NCBI GenBank assembly: GCA_017526725.1
Contig: JAFXRA010000347.1
Location: forward strand, 1-12,795
Source of the DNA: Candidatus Rifleibacteriota bacterium
GTDB taxonomy: Bacteria > Riflebacteria > Ozemobacteria > Ozemobacterales > Ozemobacteraceae
DNA length: 12,795 nt
Reading direction: 5' to 3'
The translations under genes were made by a program, and so were the position numbers. Shown here piece after piece: positions 5,865-12,795 of this stretch; positions within the stretch are counted from its first letter, which is position 1; each line of letters begins with the position of its first letter. The notes below the pieces were generated by a model. The model saw only the letters and a program-made list of their open reading frames with translations. It was not told the DNA's origin and ran no database searches.

Positions 5865-7570
5865 ATAATATTATAAATCAAATATCACACTGGGAACTAT
5901 TAGATATAGAAAAACCAGCCCGTTATCTTGGCGGTGAAGCGAATCAAGCCAAGATTAAGACTAATCCAAAACTAAGAGTTTGTTTGGTTTTTCCAGACTT
6001 ATATGAACTTGGAATGTCCAATCAAGCCATCAAAATATTCTATGAATCCATAAACAATAGAGAAGATGTTATGGCTGAAAGATGTTTTGCCCCCTGGCCT
6101 GACTTTGAGGCACTTCTCAGAAGGAAAGGGCTGCCTCTTTATTCATTAGAAACAGGGACTGCATTAAACCAATTTGACGCTCTCTATATTACGCTTCCCT
6201 ATGAAATGACTTTCACCAATGTTCTTTATATTCTTGATCTTGGCGGAATCCCACTTCTTTGGAAAGATAGAAAAAATGGTCCTGTCGTAATAGCAGGAGG
6301 TCCATCAGCCGCTAATCCAATGCCTGTATCTAAATTTATGGATGCTATTTTTATAGGTGATGGCGAAGAATCAATTCTTGAAATGTGTGATACGCTGATT
6401 AGTGCAAAAGAAGCTAACTACAACTTATCAGAAAAAAGAAAAGCTTTAAGCAATATTTCCGGAATGTGGGTTCCAGAATTTCCAGCCGAATCAGTTACCA
6501 GAAGAGTATTCAAAGGCTTTGCTCAAAGTGCTCCCCCACTCCACCCTGTTGTTCCTAATGTTCAAGCAACCCACAATCGTGCTGCCATAGAAATATTCAG
6601 AGGATGCATCAGGGGATGCCGCTTCTGCAACGCGGGCTTTTATTACAGACCCAAAAGAGAACGCACTGTTGAAAACATAGTTAAGTATTCCTGCGAAATG
6701 CTGAAAAATACTGGAGAAGAAACCTTAGGCCTTCTTTCATTATCTACTTCAGATTACTCAAATTTCGATAGCCTTGTTAAGGCTCTTCAATCATCAAAGC
6801 TTTATCCTGAACAAACAATTTCAATTCCTTCACTAAGAATGAATGATAATACAATAAAGCTTTTAGATGAAACTCCGCAGATTAGAAAAGGCGGTCTAAC
6901 ATTCGCTCCTGAAGCAGGAACTCAAAAATTAAGAAATGTCATTAATAAAAATATTACAGAAGAAGATATCATAAATGTAATGAAAACAACGGGTGATTCA
7001 GAATATCGCACTGTTAAACTTTATTTTATGATGGGTCTTCCTTTTGAAACTGACGAAGACATTGAAGGTATTGTATCTCTTGTCAAAAAACTTGAAGAAA
7101 TCGGCCGTTCTACTAAGCCTAAAAAACAAATATCAATCAGCTTATCTGGCTTTATACCCAAACCCTTTACCCCTTTCCAATGGGCAGGTCAAAACTCAAT
7201 AGAAGATTTAAAGAGAAAAAGAGTTATGGTTTGCAAAGGCTTAGAAGGGAGTTCTACCAAAATATCATGGCGAGAAGAATATCTTTGCCTTTTAGAATCT
7301 GTTTTAGCTCGTGGCGATGAAAAAATCTGCGACTTGATTTTAGCTGCTTATAAAAACGGCTGCAAATTAGACGGCTGGTTTGAACACTTTAGTCAAGCAG
7401 GTTGGGAAAAAGCTTTTGAGCAGACAGGAATAAAAGCAGAAGACTACACAAGAAGCCATAAAATTTCAGAAAAACTGCCCTGGGATTTCATTGACTTCCG
7501 TACTCCAAGAGCATTTTTTGAAAAAGAATACAGACTTGCAGCAGAAATTGCCGGAGAAGAAATAGAATGA
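5861..7570 (+). CDS. Radical SAM protein of the TIGR03960 type (B12-binding-like domain)
   Basis: A 569-residue cytoplasmic iron-sulphur enzyme that should split S-adenosylmethionine to a radical; the substrate is unknown. The family N-terminus is clear (WELLDIEKPARYLGGEANQ, 11-29). Residues about 37-180 form a Rossmann-like domain as in B12-binding radical SAM enzymes, with PDLYELGMSN (45-54) and GGPSA (146-150); the place of the cobalt-ligand His in DxHxxG is taken by Tyr48. The radical SAM motif CIRGCRFC supplies Cys249, Cys253 and Cys256 for the 4Fe-4S cluster. Later blocks include FAPEAGTQKLRNVINKNI and KLYFMMGLPFETDED, typical of the SAM barrel. The DUF2344 half, fused in some species, is a separate gene here, overlapping by ATGA. 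RNase G follows, a well-known neighbourhood that hints at a translation- or RNA-linked task (inference). Confidence 0.9.
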   Translation: MNNIINQISHWELLDIEKPARYLGGEANQAKIKTNPKLRVCLVFPDLYELGMSNQAIKIFYESINNREDVMAERCFAPWPDFEALLRRKGLPLYSLETGTALNQFDALYITLPYEMTFTNVLYILDLGGIPLLWKDRKNGPVVIAGGPSAANPMPVSKFMDAIFIGDGEESILEMCDTLISAKEANYNLSEKRKALSNISGMWVPEFPAESVTRRVFKGFAQSAPPLHPVVPNVQATHNRAAIEIFRGCIRGCRFCNAGFYYRPKRERTVENIVKYSCEMLKNTGEETLGLLSLSTSDYSNFDSLVKALQSSKLYPEQTISIPSLRMNDNTIKLLDETPQIRKGGLTFAPEAGTQKLRNVINKNITEEDIINVMKTTGDSEYRTVKLYFMMGLPFETDEDIEGIVSLVKKLEEIGRSTKPKKQISISLSGFIPKPFTPFQWAGQNSIEDLKRKRVMVCKGLEGSSTKISWREEYLCLLESVLARGDEKICDLILAAYKNGCKLDGWFEHFSQAGWEKAFEQTGIKAEDYTRSHKISEKLPWDFIDFRTPRAFFEKEYRLAAEIAGEEIE

Positions 7571-8244
7571 CAGTTCAAATCACAGAAAATATTGAAAATC
7601 CAGATGAAATAAAAGCCAAGGTTATCTATACAAAAACTCAGCAGGCTAGATACATTGCTCATCTAGACAATATTGACGTAATGTGTAAAGCATTAAGAAG
7701 AATTCAACTTCCCTATGCTGTTTCTCAAGGCTGTCATCCACGTCCCAAACTTTCTTTCGCCTCTCCTCTTCCATTAGGACATGCCAGTTACTGTGAATAT
7801 TTTGTTGTTACTCTCACAAAAGCTATCGACCCTGAATGGCTGAAAGAAGCTTTAACAAAAGAATTGCCTAACGGAATGGAAGTAATAGAAGTTATCACGC
7901 CTTATCACGATAAGAGAACAAAAAACAAAGGCGACTGTGTAAAATACAGACTTACCTTTGACAATGAAAATATCTGCAGCAAGGCATTTGATTTCTTAAT
8001 TAACCCAGAAACAACATTTGAGATTGAAAGCAAAGGCAGAAACAGAACCTATAAATTAGGTTCTGCAGTAAAAAAGCCCACAATGTATCATGAAAACAAT
8101 CAGTTTTTCATTACTGCAGATTTTATTCAGGGAATAGCTGAGGTTCCATCAGTATCAAAGATCATTACAGCCCTCGCCAGATTTTTAGGCGAAAACAAAG
8201 ACAGTCTGAAACTTATAGAACGTCTTTCTTTGCAGGCTTTATAA
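7567..8244 (+). CDS. DUF2344 / TIGR03936 radical SAM-linked protein
   Basis: A 225-residue soluble protein of unknown biochemical role, found next to or fused behind TIGR03960-type radical SAM proteins. The family core is easy to see: IYTKTQQARYIAHLDNIDVM (residues 19-38), RRIQLPYAVSQGCHPRPKLSFASPLPLG (44-71) and the segment around PEWLKEAL. It is taken to be a partner or substrate-recognition unit of the radical SAM protein. The start has a good site, GGAGAAG (7553-7559), 7 nt before the ATG at 7567, within the end of the previous gene, and the stop/start overlap is 4 nt. RNase G starts 18 nt after its stop. Residues about 115-225 are less conserved in appearance. Family confidence is high, function is open. 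Confidence 0.88.
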   Translation: MTVQITENIENPDEIKAKVIYTKTQQARYIAHLDNIDVMCKALRRIQLPYAVSQGCHPRPKLSFASPLPLGHASYCEYFVVTLTKAIDPEWLKEALTKELPNGMEVIEVITPYHDKRTKNKGDCVKYRLTFDNENICSKAFDFLINPETTFEIESKGRNRTYKLGSAVKKPTMYHENNQFFITADFIQGIAEVPSVSKIITALARFLGENKDSLKLIERLSLQAL

Positions 8245-8249
8245 AATTT

Positions 8250-8254
8250 AGGAG
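8250..8254 (+). promoter_or_regulatory. Ribosome binding site for the TTG start of RNase G
   Basis: AGGAG is centred in the 18-nt gap and ends 8 nt before TTG 8263. The resulting N-terminus, MSRKILVNIGPYESRAA, lines up with the normal beginning of RNase G, so the TTG is very likely the true start. Confidence 0.85.
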
Positions 8255-8262
8255 TTACAGAT

Positions 8263-9837
8263 TTGAGTAGAAAAATATTAGTAAATATAGGCCCTTATGA
8301 ATCAAGAGCCGCAATAATAGAAGACGGCAGACTTTGCGAACTAATGTATGAAGTTGCCGATGACGAAAAAATAGTCGGATGCATTATTAAAGGCAGAGTA
8401 GCCAATATAGTTCCCGGCACCCAAAGTGCATTTGTTGATATAGGAATCCATAAAGATGCTTTTCTAACTCTTAATGGAGTTGAAGAATTCAATAATTCAG
8501 ATGCCCAGGACATTTTTAGAAGTCCTATACAGGATGTGTTGAAAGTCGGCCAAGATGTTATTCTGCAGATTTTAAAAGAACCGACGGCAGCTAAAGGTCC
8601 GCGTTCTACTATGTCTATTTCTTTCCCTGGCCGCTATCTGGTATTTATGCCAACTCAGGCAAGTATTGGAGTTTCTAGAAGAATAAGCCAGGAAAAAGAA
8701 AGAGAAAGACTTAGAGCAATAGGCATGAAATTAGCTCCCAAAGGGACTGGCATAGTTTTCAGAACTGCTTCTGAAGGTTTAGAAGAAGCAGCACTGAAAG
8801 CAGACCTTGATTTGCTCATAAAAATGTGGAACAAGGTAGAAAAGAAGATGAAGAAAGCTCCTCCAAGAACAATTCTTCACCGAGATATGCCTTTACCTTT
8901 AAAAGTTGCAAGAGACTATTTTGATGATGAAATCGACGAAATGATTGTAGACAATGAAGAAGCCTACAAATCAATAATAGAAGACTGTGAGTTTTTATCA
9001 CCTCTTCAAAGAGCCAGCTTAGAACTATATAAAGAAGATACTCCTCTTTTTGAAAAATATGGCATAGAAAACGAAATAGAAAAGGCCATGTCGCGAAAAG
9101 TCTGGCTAAATTCAGGCAGTTACTTATTCTTTGATAAGACAGAAGCTATGTATTGTATAGACGTAAACTCCGGCCGTTTTTCCGGCGGTTCAGACCTGGA
9201 AGAAACTGTTTTCAAGGTTAATATGGAAGCAGCAAAAGAAATAGCAAAACAGGTACGTTTGCGTAATCTTTCAGGAATGATAATCATCGACTTCATAGAT
9301 ATGGAAACTCCTGCTCACCGAAGTCAAGTTCTGAAATGCCTAAAAGAAGGTTTTAAAGGTGATAAGAACAAACCCAATATTCTTGATTTTTCAGAATTAG
9401 GCTTAGTTCAGATGACTAGACGCAGAACATCTGCAAGTCTTGATGAAATCAGAAAGGAAGTCTGTCCATGCTGCCAAGGTTCTGGTAAAGTATTCTCAAA
9501 TCAGACAATGGCTAATGTAATAAAAACCAATATTTTAGAAGAAGCCAAAAGATATCAAACCCATAAATTGGTTGTTTACGCTCATAAATGTTTATTAGAG
9601 GTTATCAGAGGCCATAAAGATGAAAAACTAAAGGAACTTTCTGAAAGATGCGGCCGTGAAATAATACTTCGACCGACAGACAGTTTCGAAACAGAATATT
9701 TCAAAATCGAACCTATTCTTGGCGAAACCGACCCTGTTGAAGAAGAAAAAGAACATATAAAAGAACAAATTCTCTTTAAACCAAGCTGGAACGATAATCG
9801 TTTCAGAGAAGAACCGTCTATGCCCGTTAATAATTAA
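8263..9837 (+). CDS. rng: Ribonuclease G (RNase E/G family)
   Basis: A Mg-dependent endoribonuclease that cuts single-stranded AU-rich RNA from a 5'-monophosphate end; in E. coli it matures 16S rRNA and turns over mRNA. The 524 residues compare with 489 in E. coli RNase G, so it is G-type with a modest extra tail and no RNase E scaffold region. Visible parts: an S1 domain (about 36-110, IKGRVANIVPGTQSAFVDIG), the 5' sensor region (about 115-210), and the DNase I-like catalytic domain with YCIDVNSGRFSGG (Asp300) and IIIDFIDME (Asp343). These aspartates are 43 residues apart, as are Asp303 and Asp346 of E. coli RNase E. The zinc-link CPCCQG (Cys401, Cys404) allows dimerisation. It follows the radical SAM/DUF2344 pair, a conserved order. 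The rplU-rpmA genes often found next are absent. Confidence 0.96.
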   Translation: MSRKILVNIGPYESRAAIIEDGRLCELMYEVADDEKIVGCIIKGRVANIVPGTQSAFVDIGIHKDAFLTLNGVEEFNNSDAQDIFRSPIQDVLKVGQDVILQILKEPTAAKGPRSTMSISFPGRYLVFMPTQASIGVSRRISQEKERERLRAIGMKLAPKGTGIVFRTASEGLEEAALKADLDLLIKMWNKVEKKMKKAPPRTILHRDMPLPLKVARDYFDDEIDEMIVDNEEAYKSIIEDCEFLSPLQRASLELYKEDTPLFEKYGIENEIEKAMSRKVWLNSGSYLFFDKTEAMYCIDVNSGRFSGGSDLEETVFKVNMEAAKEIAKQVRLRNLSGMIIIDFIDMETPAHRSQVLKCLKEGFKGDKNKPNILDFSELGLVQMTRRRTSASLDEIRKEVCPCCQGSGKVFSNQTMANVIKTNILEEAKRYQTHKLVVYAHKCLLEVIRGHKDEKLKELSERCGREIILRPTDSFETEYFKIEPILGETDPVEEEKEHIKEQILFKPSWNDNRFREEPSMPVNN

Positions 9838-9852
9838 TTAAAGGAGTATAAT

Positions 9853-10557
9853 ATGAAGGGAAAAATATTAGGATTAGTTCTGGGGCTATGTTCATTATTA
9901 ATACCCCCGACAAATGCTGCTGAAATCAAATATAACTTTTCTAAGGGCGCAGTATACTCTTATACTTATACTCAGCAGGATGTTTCTGCAGTATCAGCTC
10001 CTATTATTTCCCCCAAAAAGACTTCTGATAGTAAAAGTGTAGATTTCATCATTAAAACAGTAGGATACCAGGACAATGCGTTTATACTGGATATTGGAAG
10101 CCCAAACGCTACTTTCAGAAGATATATTTCTCCAAATGGTTCATTAAAAGGGGCTCCAGCCGAAGATAGAAATCGCCTGCCATTTTTCATTGTTTTCCCT
10201 GATGGGGATTGGAAAATAGGAACATCTATTGTTCAAAACAGTGAAGTAATAGCTTTTGGCAAAAAAATACCTGTTAAATGGAACCTTACCCTGGCAAAGG
10301 TAAATACCATAAGAAATCTTGCAGAAATAACTTTTGAAACAAAGTTTGGTGTTTCTGATGACAAATACTTTTCAAGATTAATCAGTTATAAAGGCAAAAT
10401 CATCTTTAATATGGCTGAAGGCGTAATACATCAAGCAGAATGGAGTTCAGACTATAAAGCAAAGCTTATTTGCAAAGAAATTGCAATATCAAGAAATCTT
10501 TGGAATTTTGAAAAGAAAACCAATTATAGTCTCAAAATGACAGGAGTTGAAAAATGA
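9853..10557 (+). CDS. Sec-exported protein of unknown function (234 aa)
   Basis: I do not recognise this family. Residues 1-22 are a Sec signal (MKGKILGLVLGLCSLLIPPTNAA) with likely cleavage at NAA/AE; Cys13 lies within the hydrophobic core and no convincing lipobox follows. The mature part is rich in alternating polar/hydrophobic stretches (IKYNFSKGAVYSYTYTQQ, VDFIIKTVGYQDNAFILDIG, NLAEITFETKFG), which suggests an all-beta periplasmic or outer-membrane-associated protein. There is one cysteine late in the chain (KLICKEI), and no enzyme motif is visible. AGGAG (9842-9846) sits 6 nt before the ATG, a strong site. The gene starts 15 nt after rng and overlaps the next exported protein by ATGA, so the two are probably made together. 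Confidence 0.75.
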   Translation: MKGKILGLVLGLCSLLIPPTNAAEIKYNFSKGAVYSYTYTQQDVSAVSAPIISPKKTSDSKSVDFIIKTVGYQDNAFILDIGSPNATFRRYISPNGSLKGAPAEDRNRLPFFIVFPDGDWKIGTSIVQNSEVIAFGKKIPVKWNLTLAKVNTIRNLAEITFETKFGVSDDKYFSRLISYKGKIIFNMAEGVIHQAEWSSDYKAKLICKEIAISRNLWNFEKKTNYSLKMTGVEK

Positions 10558-11408
10558 AAAAATATTTTTTAATGATATTATTCACTTTTATCTGCTCAAT
10601 CAGCTATGCCCAATCTTCTGCCAATTATGATATTACAACACCTTTTAAGCTTTGGCTACTCAAAAACGAAGCTAAAGCCATGTCAGAATTAGGTCAGGAT
10701 AATATACTTCTGAACGATAATTCAACTCCTTTTGTAATTCTGCCAGGTATAACATTTGTTCCCAAGAGAGCAGAAGAAGAACTTTGGAGTATTCATAGAA
10801 ATATTTATACTTTTCTAAATGAAGTTCAAAAAATATATGAATTAGCAAAACGCTTTGGAAATGGCAAACTAGCTGTAACTTTAAAACAGGCCAGACCAGA
10901 AATATGGGGATATTCTGCTTTATATATTCCTTATTTTTCTCTGCCAAGATCAGTAATCAATTCGACAAGAAGCGCTTTCTTCAGTTCATTATTTATTGCG
11001 ATTGGTCTTGATTTAAAACGTGATAAAGACTTGTCAGGCAGATTAAAAACAGCAATTCGTCAGCTAAAAGACGAAGAATACAGATTAACCAAAGAATACA
11101 TCTCAACTTTTAAAGCTCTATATCCATCTGAAAGAACTGTTGTTCACCTTGAACAATTCTTGGAACAGGGTGTTCAAAAACAATTTGCCACAGGTTTAAC
11201 AGAAATTATTAATTCTGCAAAACAAATGGTTCCTGAATTGAAAACTTCTAACAAAACAGTTATCAATACTGAGTCCTCAGAAGAAGAAGATGACTTATTG
11301 TCTGAATTAGAATCACTTTCTGACACTAAGGCAGAAGAAGAATCTAAACCTGTAGAAAAAATGGAATCTCCTGATCCTGACTCAGCAAATATTTACGACA
11401 TCTGGTAA
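10554..11408 (+). CDS. Sec-exported helical protein with acidic tail, unknown function (284 aa)
   Basis: No family is recognised. A Sec signal occupies residues 1-19 (MKKYFLMILFTFICSISYA, cleavage before Gln20). The body, about 25-228, looks mainly helical and mixes charged helices (EEELWSIHRNIYTFLNEVQKI; LKDEEYRLTKEYISTFKAL) with a middle hydrophobic stretch (about 119-152) that could pack in a core or touch a membrane. From about residue 240 to the end the chain is very acidic and probably disordered (SSEEEDDLLSELESLSD...), then ends in NIYDIW, which looks like a short linear binding motif (inference). AGGAG (10542-10546) lies 7 nt before the ATG, inside the preceding gene. It is the last gene of the operon and faces rpoD across 39 nt. 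Confidence 0.75.
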   Translation: MKKYFLMILFTFICSISYAQSSANYDITTPFKLWLLKNEAKAMSELGQDNILLNDNSTPFVILPGITFVPKRAEEELWSIHRNIYTFLNEVQKIYELAKRFGNGKLAVTLKQARPEIWGYSALYIPYFSLPRSVINSTRSAFFSSLFIAIGLDLKRDKDLSGRLKTAIRQLKDEEYRLTKEYISTFKALYPSERTVVHLEQFLEQGVQKQFATGLTEIINSAKQMVPELKTSNKTVINTESSEEEDDLLSELESLSDTKAEEESKPVEKMESPDPDSANIYDIW

Positions 11409-11447
11409 TTATTTAAGATAGAAGATTGAAGGTTGAAACTTCTAAGA

Positions 11448-12461
11448 TTATCTGTTGTAGTAATCACGCAGCTTCGGTGATGAATTTACACGAAGCTTTT
11501 TAAGAGATTTTTCTTCAATCTGGCGAACACGTTCTCTAGTAACACCCATTATTCGGCCTATTTCTTCCAAACTTCTAGGAATACCGTCTTCTAAACCGAA
11601 TCTCAATTTAATAACAGTTTGTTCGCGTTCGCTTAAAGTTTCTAATACCTTAGCAATCTGATCTCTAAGAATGTTGTCAATTACAGCTTCTTCTGGGCTG
11701 ACTGCACCTTCATTGGATATATAGTTTTCTAAAACAGTATCTTCTTTATCACCAACTGTGACTTCCAAAGAAACTGGTTCTTGAGTTAACTTTTGAATTT
11801 CTTTAATTTTTTCTATAGGCAAATCTGTTTGTTTTGCTAATTCTTCAGCTGTTGGTTCTCGGCCATACTGCTGAACAAAATTACTAATCTGTCTTCTGAC
11901 TTTGTTTACCAGTTCCATTATATGAACAGGAATTCTAATTACTCTGGATTGTTCTGCAATAGCACGAGTAATAGCCTGTCTTATCCACCAGGTAGAATAA
12001 GTAGAAAACTTATAACCCATTGTGTAATCAAACTTTTCGATTGAACGAAGTAAGCCTAAGTTACCTTCCTGAATAAGGTCCAGGAACAGTAAACCTCTAT
12101 TTGTGTATTTTTTAGCTATACTAACTACAAGGCGTAAATTTGCAGTAACAAGAGCCTCTCTAGCTTCATGATCACCTTCAAGAATGCGTTTGGCAAACTC
12201 TCTTTCCTGATCATGAGTAGCTAAAGTCAGCTTTGTTAATTGCTGAAGATAAAGCTTAACAGAATCGTCAAAAATAGACTCTTCTTTAAGCTTTTCGCGT
12301 TCATCCTGAATATCAACTACATCATCAGTATGACTTTGAAAATCATTTTCTTCGTTTTTATTTTCAGAATCAGCTGTTGAAGAATTATCATCCATGCTGA
12401 TTATGCTTTCATCAGCATTTTTCGGAAGATTATCTTCAACTTTTGCCTTTTTCTTAGGCAT
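11448..12461 (-). CDS. rpoD: Primary RNA polymerase sigma factor (RpoD/SigA type)
   Basis: The 337-residue sigma-70 factor directs RNA polymerase to -35/-10 promoters. A Lys-rich then acidic, apparently disordered N-terminus (1-60) replaces a clear region 1.1. Region 1.2 lies at about 64-97; region 2 at 98-172 includes [26 protein letters not shown] and the -10-reading [20 protein letters not shown]; region 3 follows (about 176-255). Region 4 (about 268-330) contains [15 protein letters not shown] and the -35-reading helix [18 protein letters not shown]. The size is nearer the short SigA type (B. subtilis 371) than E. coli RpoD (613), so a group 2 paralogue cannot be fully ruled out. AAGGAGAAGT just before the ATG (plus 12464-12473) lies inside the end of accA, and the genes overlap by 8 nt, so translation is probably coupled. 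The promoter is outside the window. Confidence 0.9.
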   Translation of the reverse strand: MPKKKAKVEDNLPKNADESIISMDDNSSTADSENKNEENDFQSHTDDVVDIQDEREKLKEESIFDDSVKLYLQQLTKLTLATHDQEREFAKRILEGDHEAREALVTANLRLVVSIAKKYTNRGLLFLDLIQEGNLGLLRSIEKFDYTMGYKFSTYSTWWIRQAITRAIAEQSRVIRIPVHIMELVNKVRRQISNFVQQYGREPTAEELAKQTDLPIEKIKEIQKLTQEPVSLEVTVGDKEDTVLENYISNEGAVSPEEAVIDNILRDQIAKVLETLSEREQTVIKLRFGLEDGIPRSLEEIGRIMGVTRERVRQIEEKSLKKLRVNSSPKLRDYYNR

Positions 12462-12795
12462 TTACTTCTCCTTGAATAGCAAACTTACCCATAGCTCTAA
12501 ATTTTTTATAACGTTGCATTATTAATTCATCGGCAGAAATTTTATTTAAACAAGGCAAATTATTAAAAATACATTTACGAATTTCATCTGCTGCTAAACG
12601 ATAATCTCTATGAGCAGCTCCTAATGGCTCGGGAAGAATACCATCAATGATTCCTGCATCGAGTAAATTTTTTGCACGAAGCTGTAAACTTCCTGCAGCT
12701 ACTTCAACTTTTGATGGATCATTCCATAAAATTGCAGCACAGCCTTCTGCAGAAATAACAGAATATACAGAATATTCAAACATAAATATTCTATC
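12454..12795 (-). CDS. accA: Acetyl-CoA carboxylase carboxyltransferase subunit alpha, C-terminal part (cut by window edge)
   Basis: This is the C-terminal part of AccA, which with AccD moves the carboxyl group from biotin to acetyl-CoA to make malonyl-CoA for fatty acid synthesis. Diagnostic segments are [35 protein letters not shown] and [12 protein letters not shown], the normal end of AccA. An ATG at 12783 is in frame, but the frame stays open to the edge and the four codons before it read DRIF, giving [15 protein letters not shown], which fits the AccA block R-hydrophobic-L-M-L-E-x-x-x-YSVIS. The ATG is therefore internal and roughly two thirds of the gene should lie to the right. The sequence [19 protein letters not shown] fits the usual helix before PEPLG. 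The stop overlaps rpoD by 8 nt. Confidence 0.92.
   Translation of the reverse strand, partial: DRIFMFEYSVYSVISAEGCAAILWNDPSKVEVAAGSLQLRAKNLLDAGIIDGILPEPLGAAHRDYRLAADEIRKCIFNNLPCLNKISADELIMQRYKKFRAMGKFAIQGEVNA

Noticed and set aside
11409..11447. Terminator between the convergent operon and rpoD
   Set aside because: Only a 5-bp AGAAG/CTTCT pairing with a long loop and no T run is seen. Termination may be rho-dependent or lie within the facing gene.
12783..12783. ATG at 12783 as the true start of a 109-residue protein
   Set aside because: The frame is open to the window edge and the upstream codons continue the AccA similarity, so this is an internal Met of a truncated gene.
1..12795. Mobile elements, CRISPR, phage or toxin-antitoxin systems
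   Set aside because: No transposase, integrase, direct-repeat array, att-like repeat or small toxin/antitoxin pair is visible; base composition appears uniform throughout by eye.

Overview
This is an AT-rich, densely coded stretch of bacterial chromosome with 14 genes, one of them cut by the right edge. There are no RNA genes, insertion sequences, CRISPR arrays or long non-coding gaps. The organism looks diderm: it has prepilin-type, lipoprotein and Sec signals, MltG, RNase E/G and a BtuF-like periplasmic binding protein. Lineage cannot be fixed from the sequence. The short cysteine-rich pilin (CPSGG...C..HG pattern) and exported NHL-propeller proteins are reminiscent of poorly cultured diderm phyla such as Riflebacteria, Lentisphaerae or Elusimicrobia, but this is only an impression.

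Left edge (1-593): a type IV pilin-like gene on the minus strand, with a clear rho-independent terminator behind it (80-109) and an extended -10 promoter in front. It diverges from a large plus-strand operon, and the -35 regions of the two predicted promoters overlap around 529-537.

Middle (594-11408): eleven plus-strand genes with gaps of at most 29 nt and five 4-nt ATGA stop/start overlaps, so probably one transcript. In order: NHL-propeller lipoprotein, MltG, BtuF-like binding protein, a second exported NHL-propeller protein, TPR lipoprotein, an 86-residue protein with a faint MinE-like layout, a radical SAM protein of the TIGR03960 type, its DUF2344 partner (TIGR03936 type), RNase G, and two unrecognised Sec-exported proteins. 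The first five and last two act in the envelope. The radical SAM/DUF2344/RNase G trio is a conserved gene neighbourhood that probably has a translation- or RNA-related role.

Right edge (11448-12795): the primary sigma factor (RpoD type) on the minus strand, overlapped by 8 nt by the end of accA (acetyl-CoA carboxylase alpha subunit). The accA reading frame and its homology run off the window, so only its C-terminal part is present.

The best candidates for something undescribed are the 86-residue protein beside the radical SAM gene, the two unknown exported proteins coupled to RNase G, and the B12-like domain of the radical SAM protein, where a tyrosine sits in place of the cobalt-ligating histidine.
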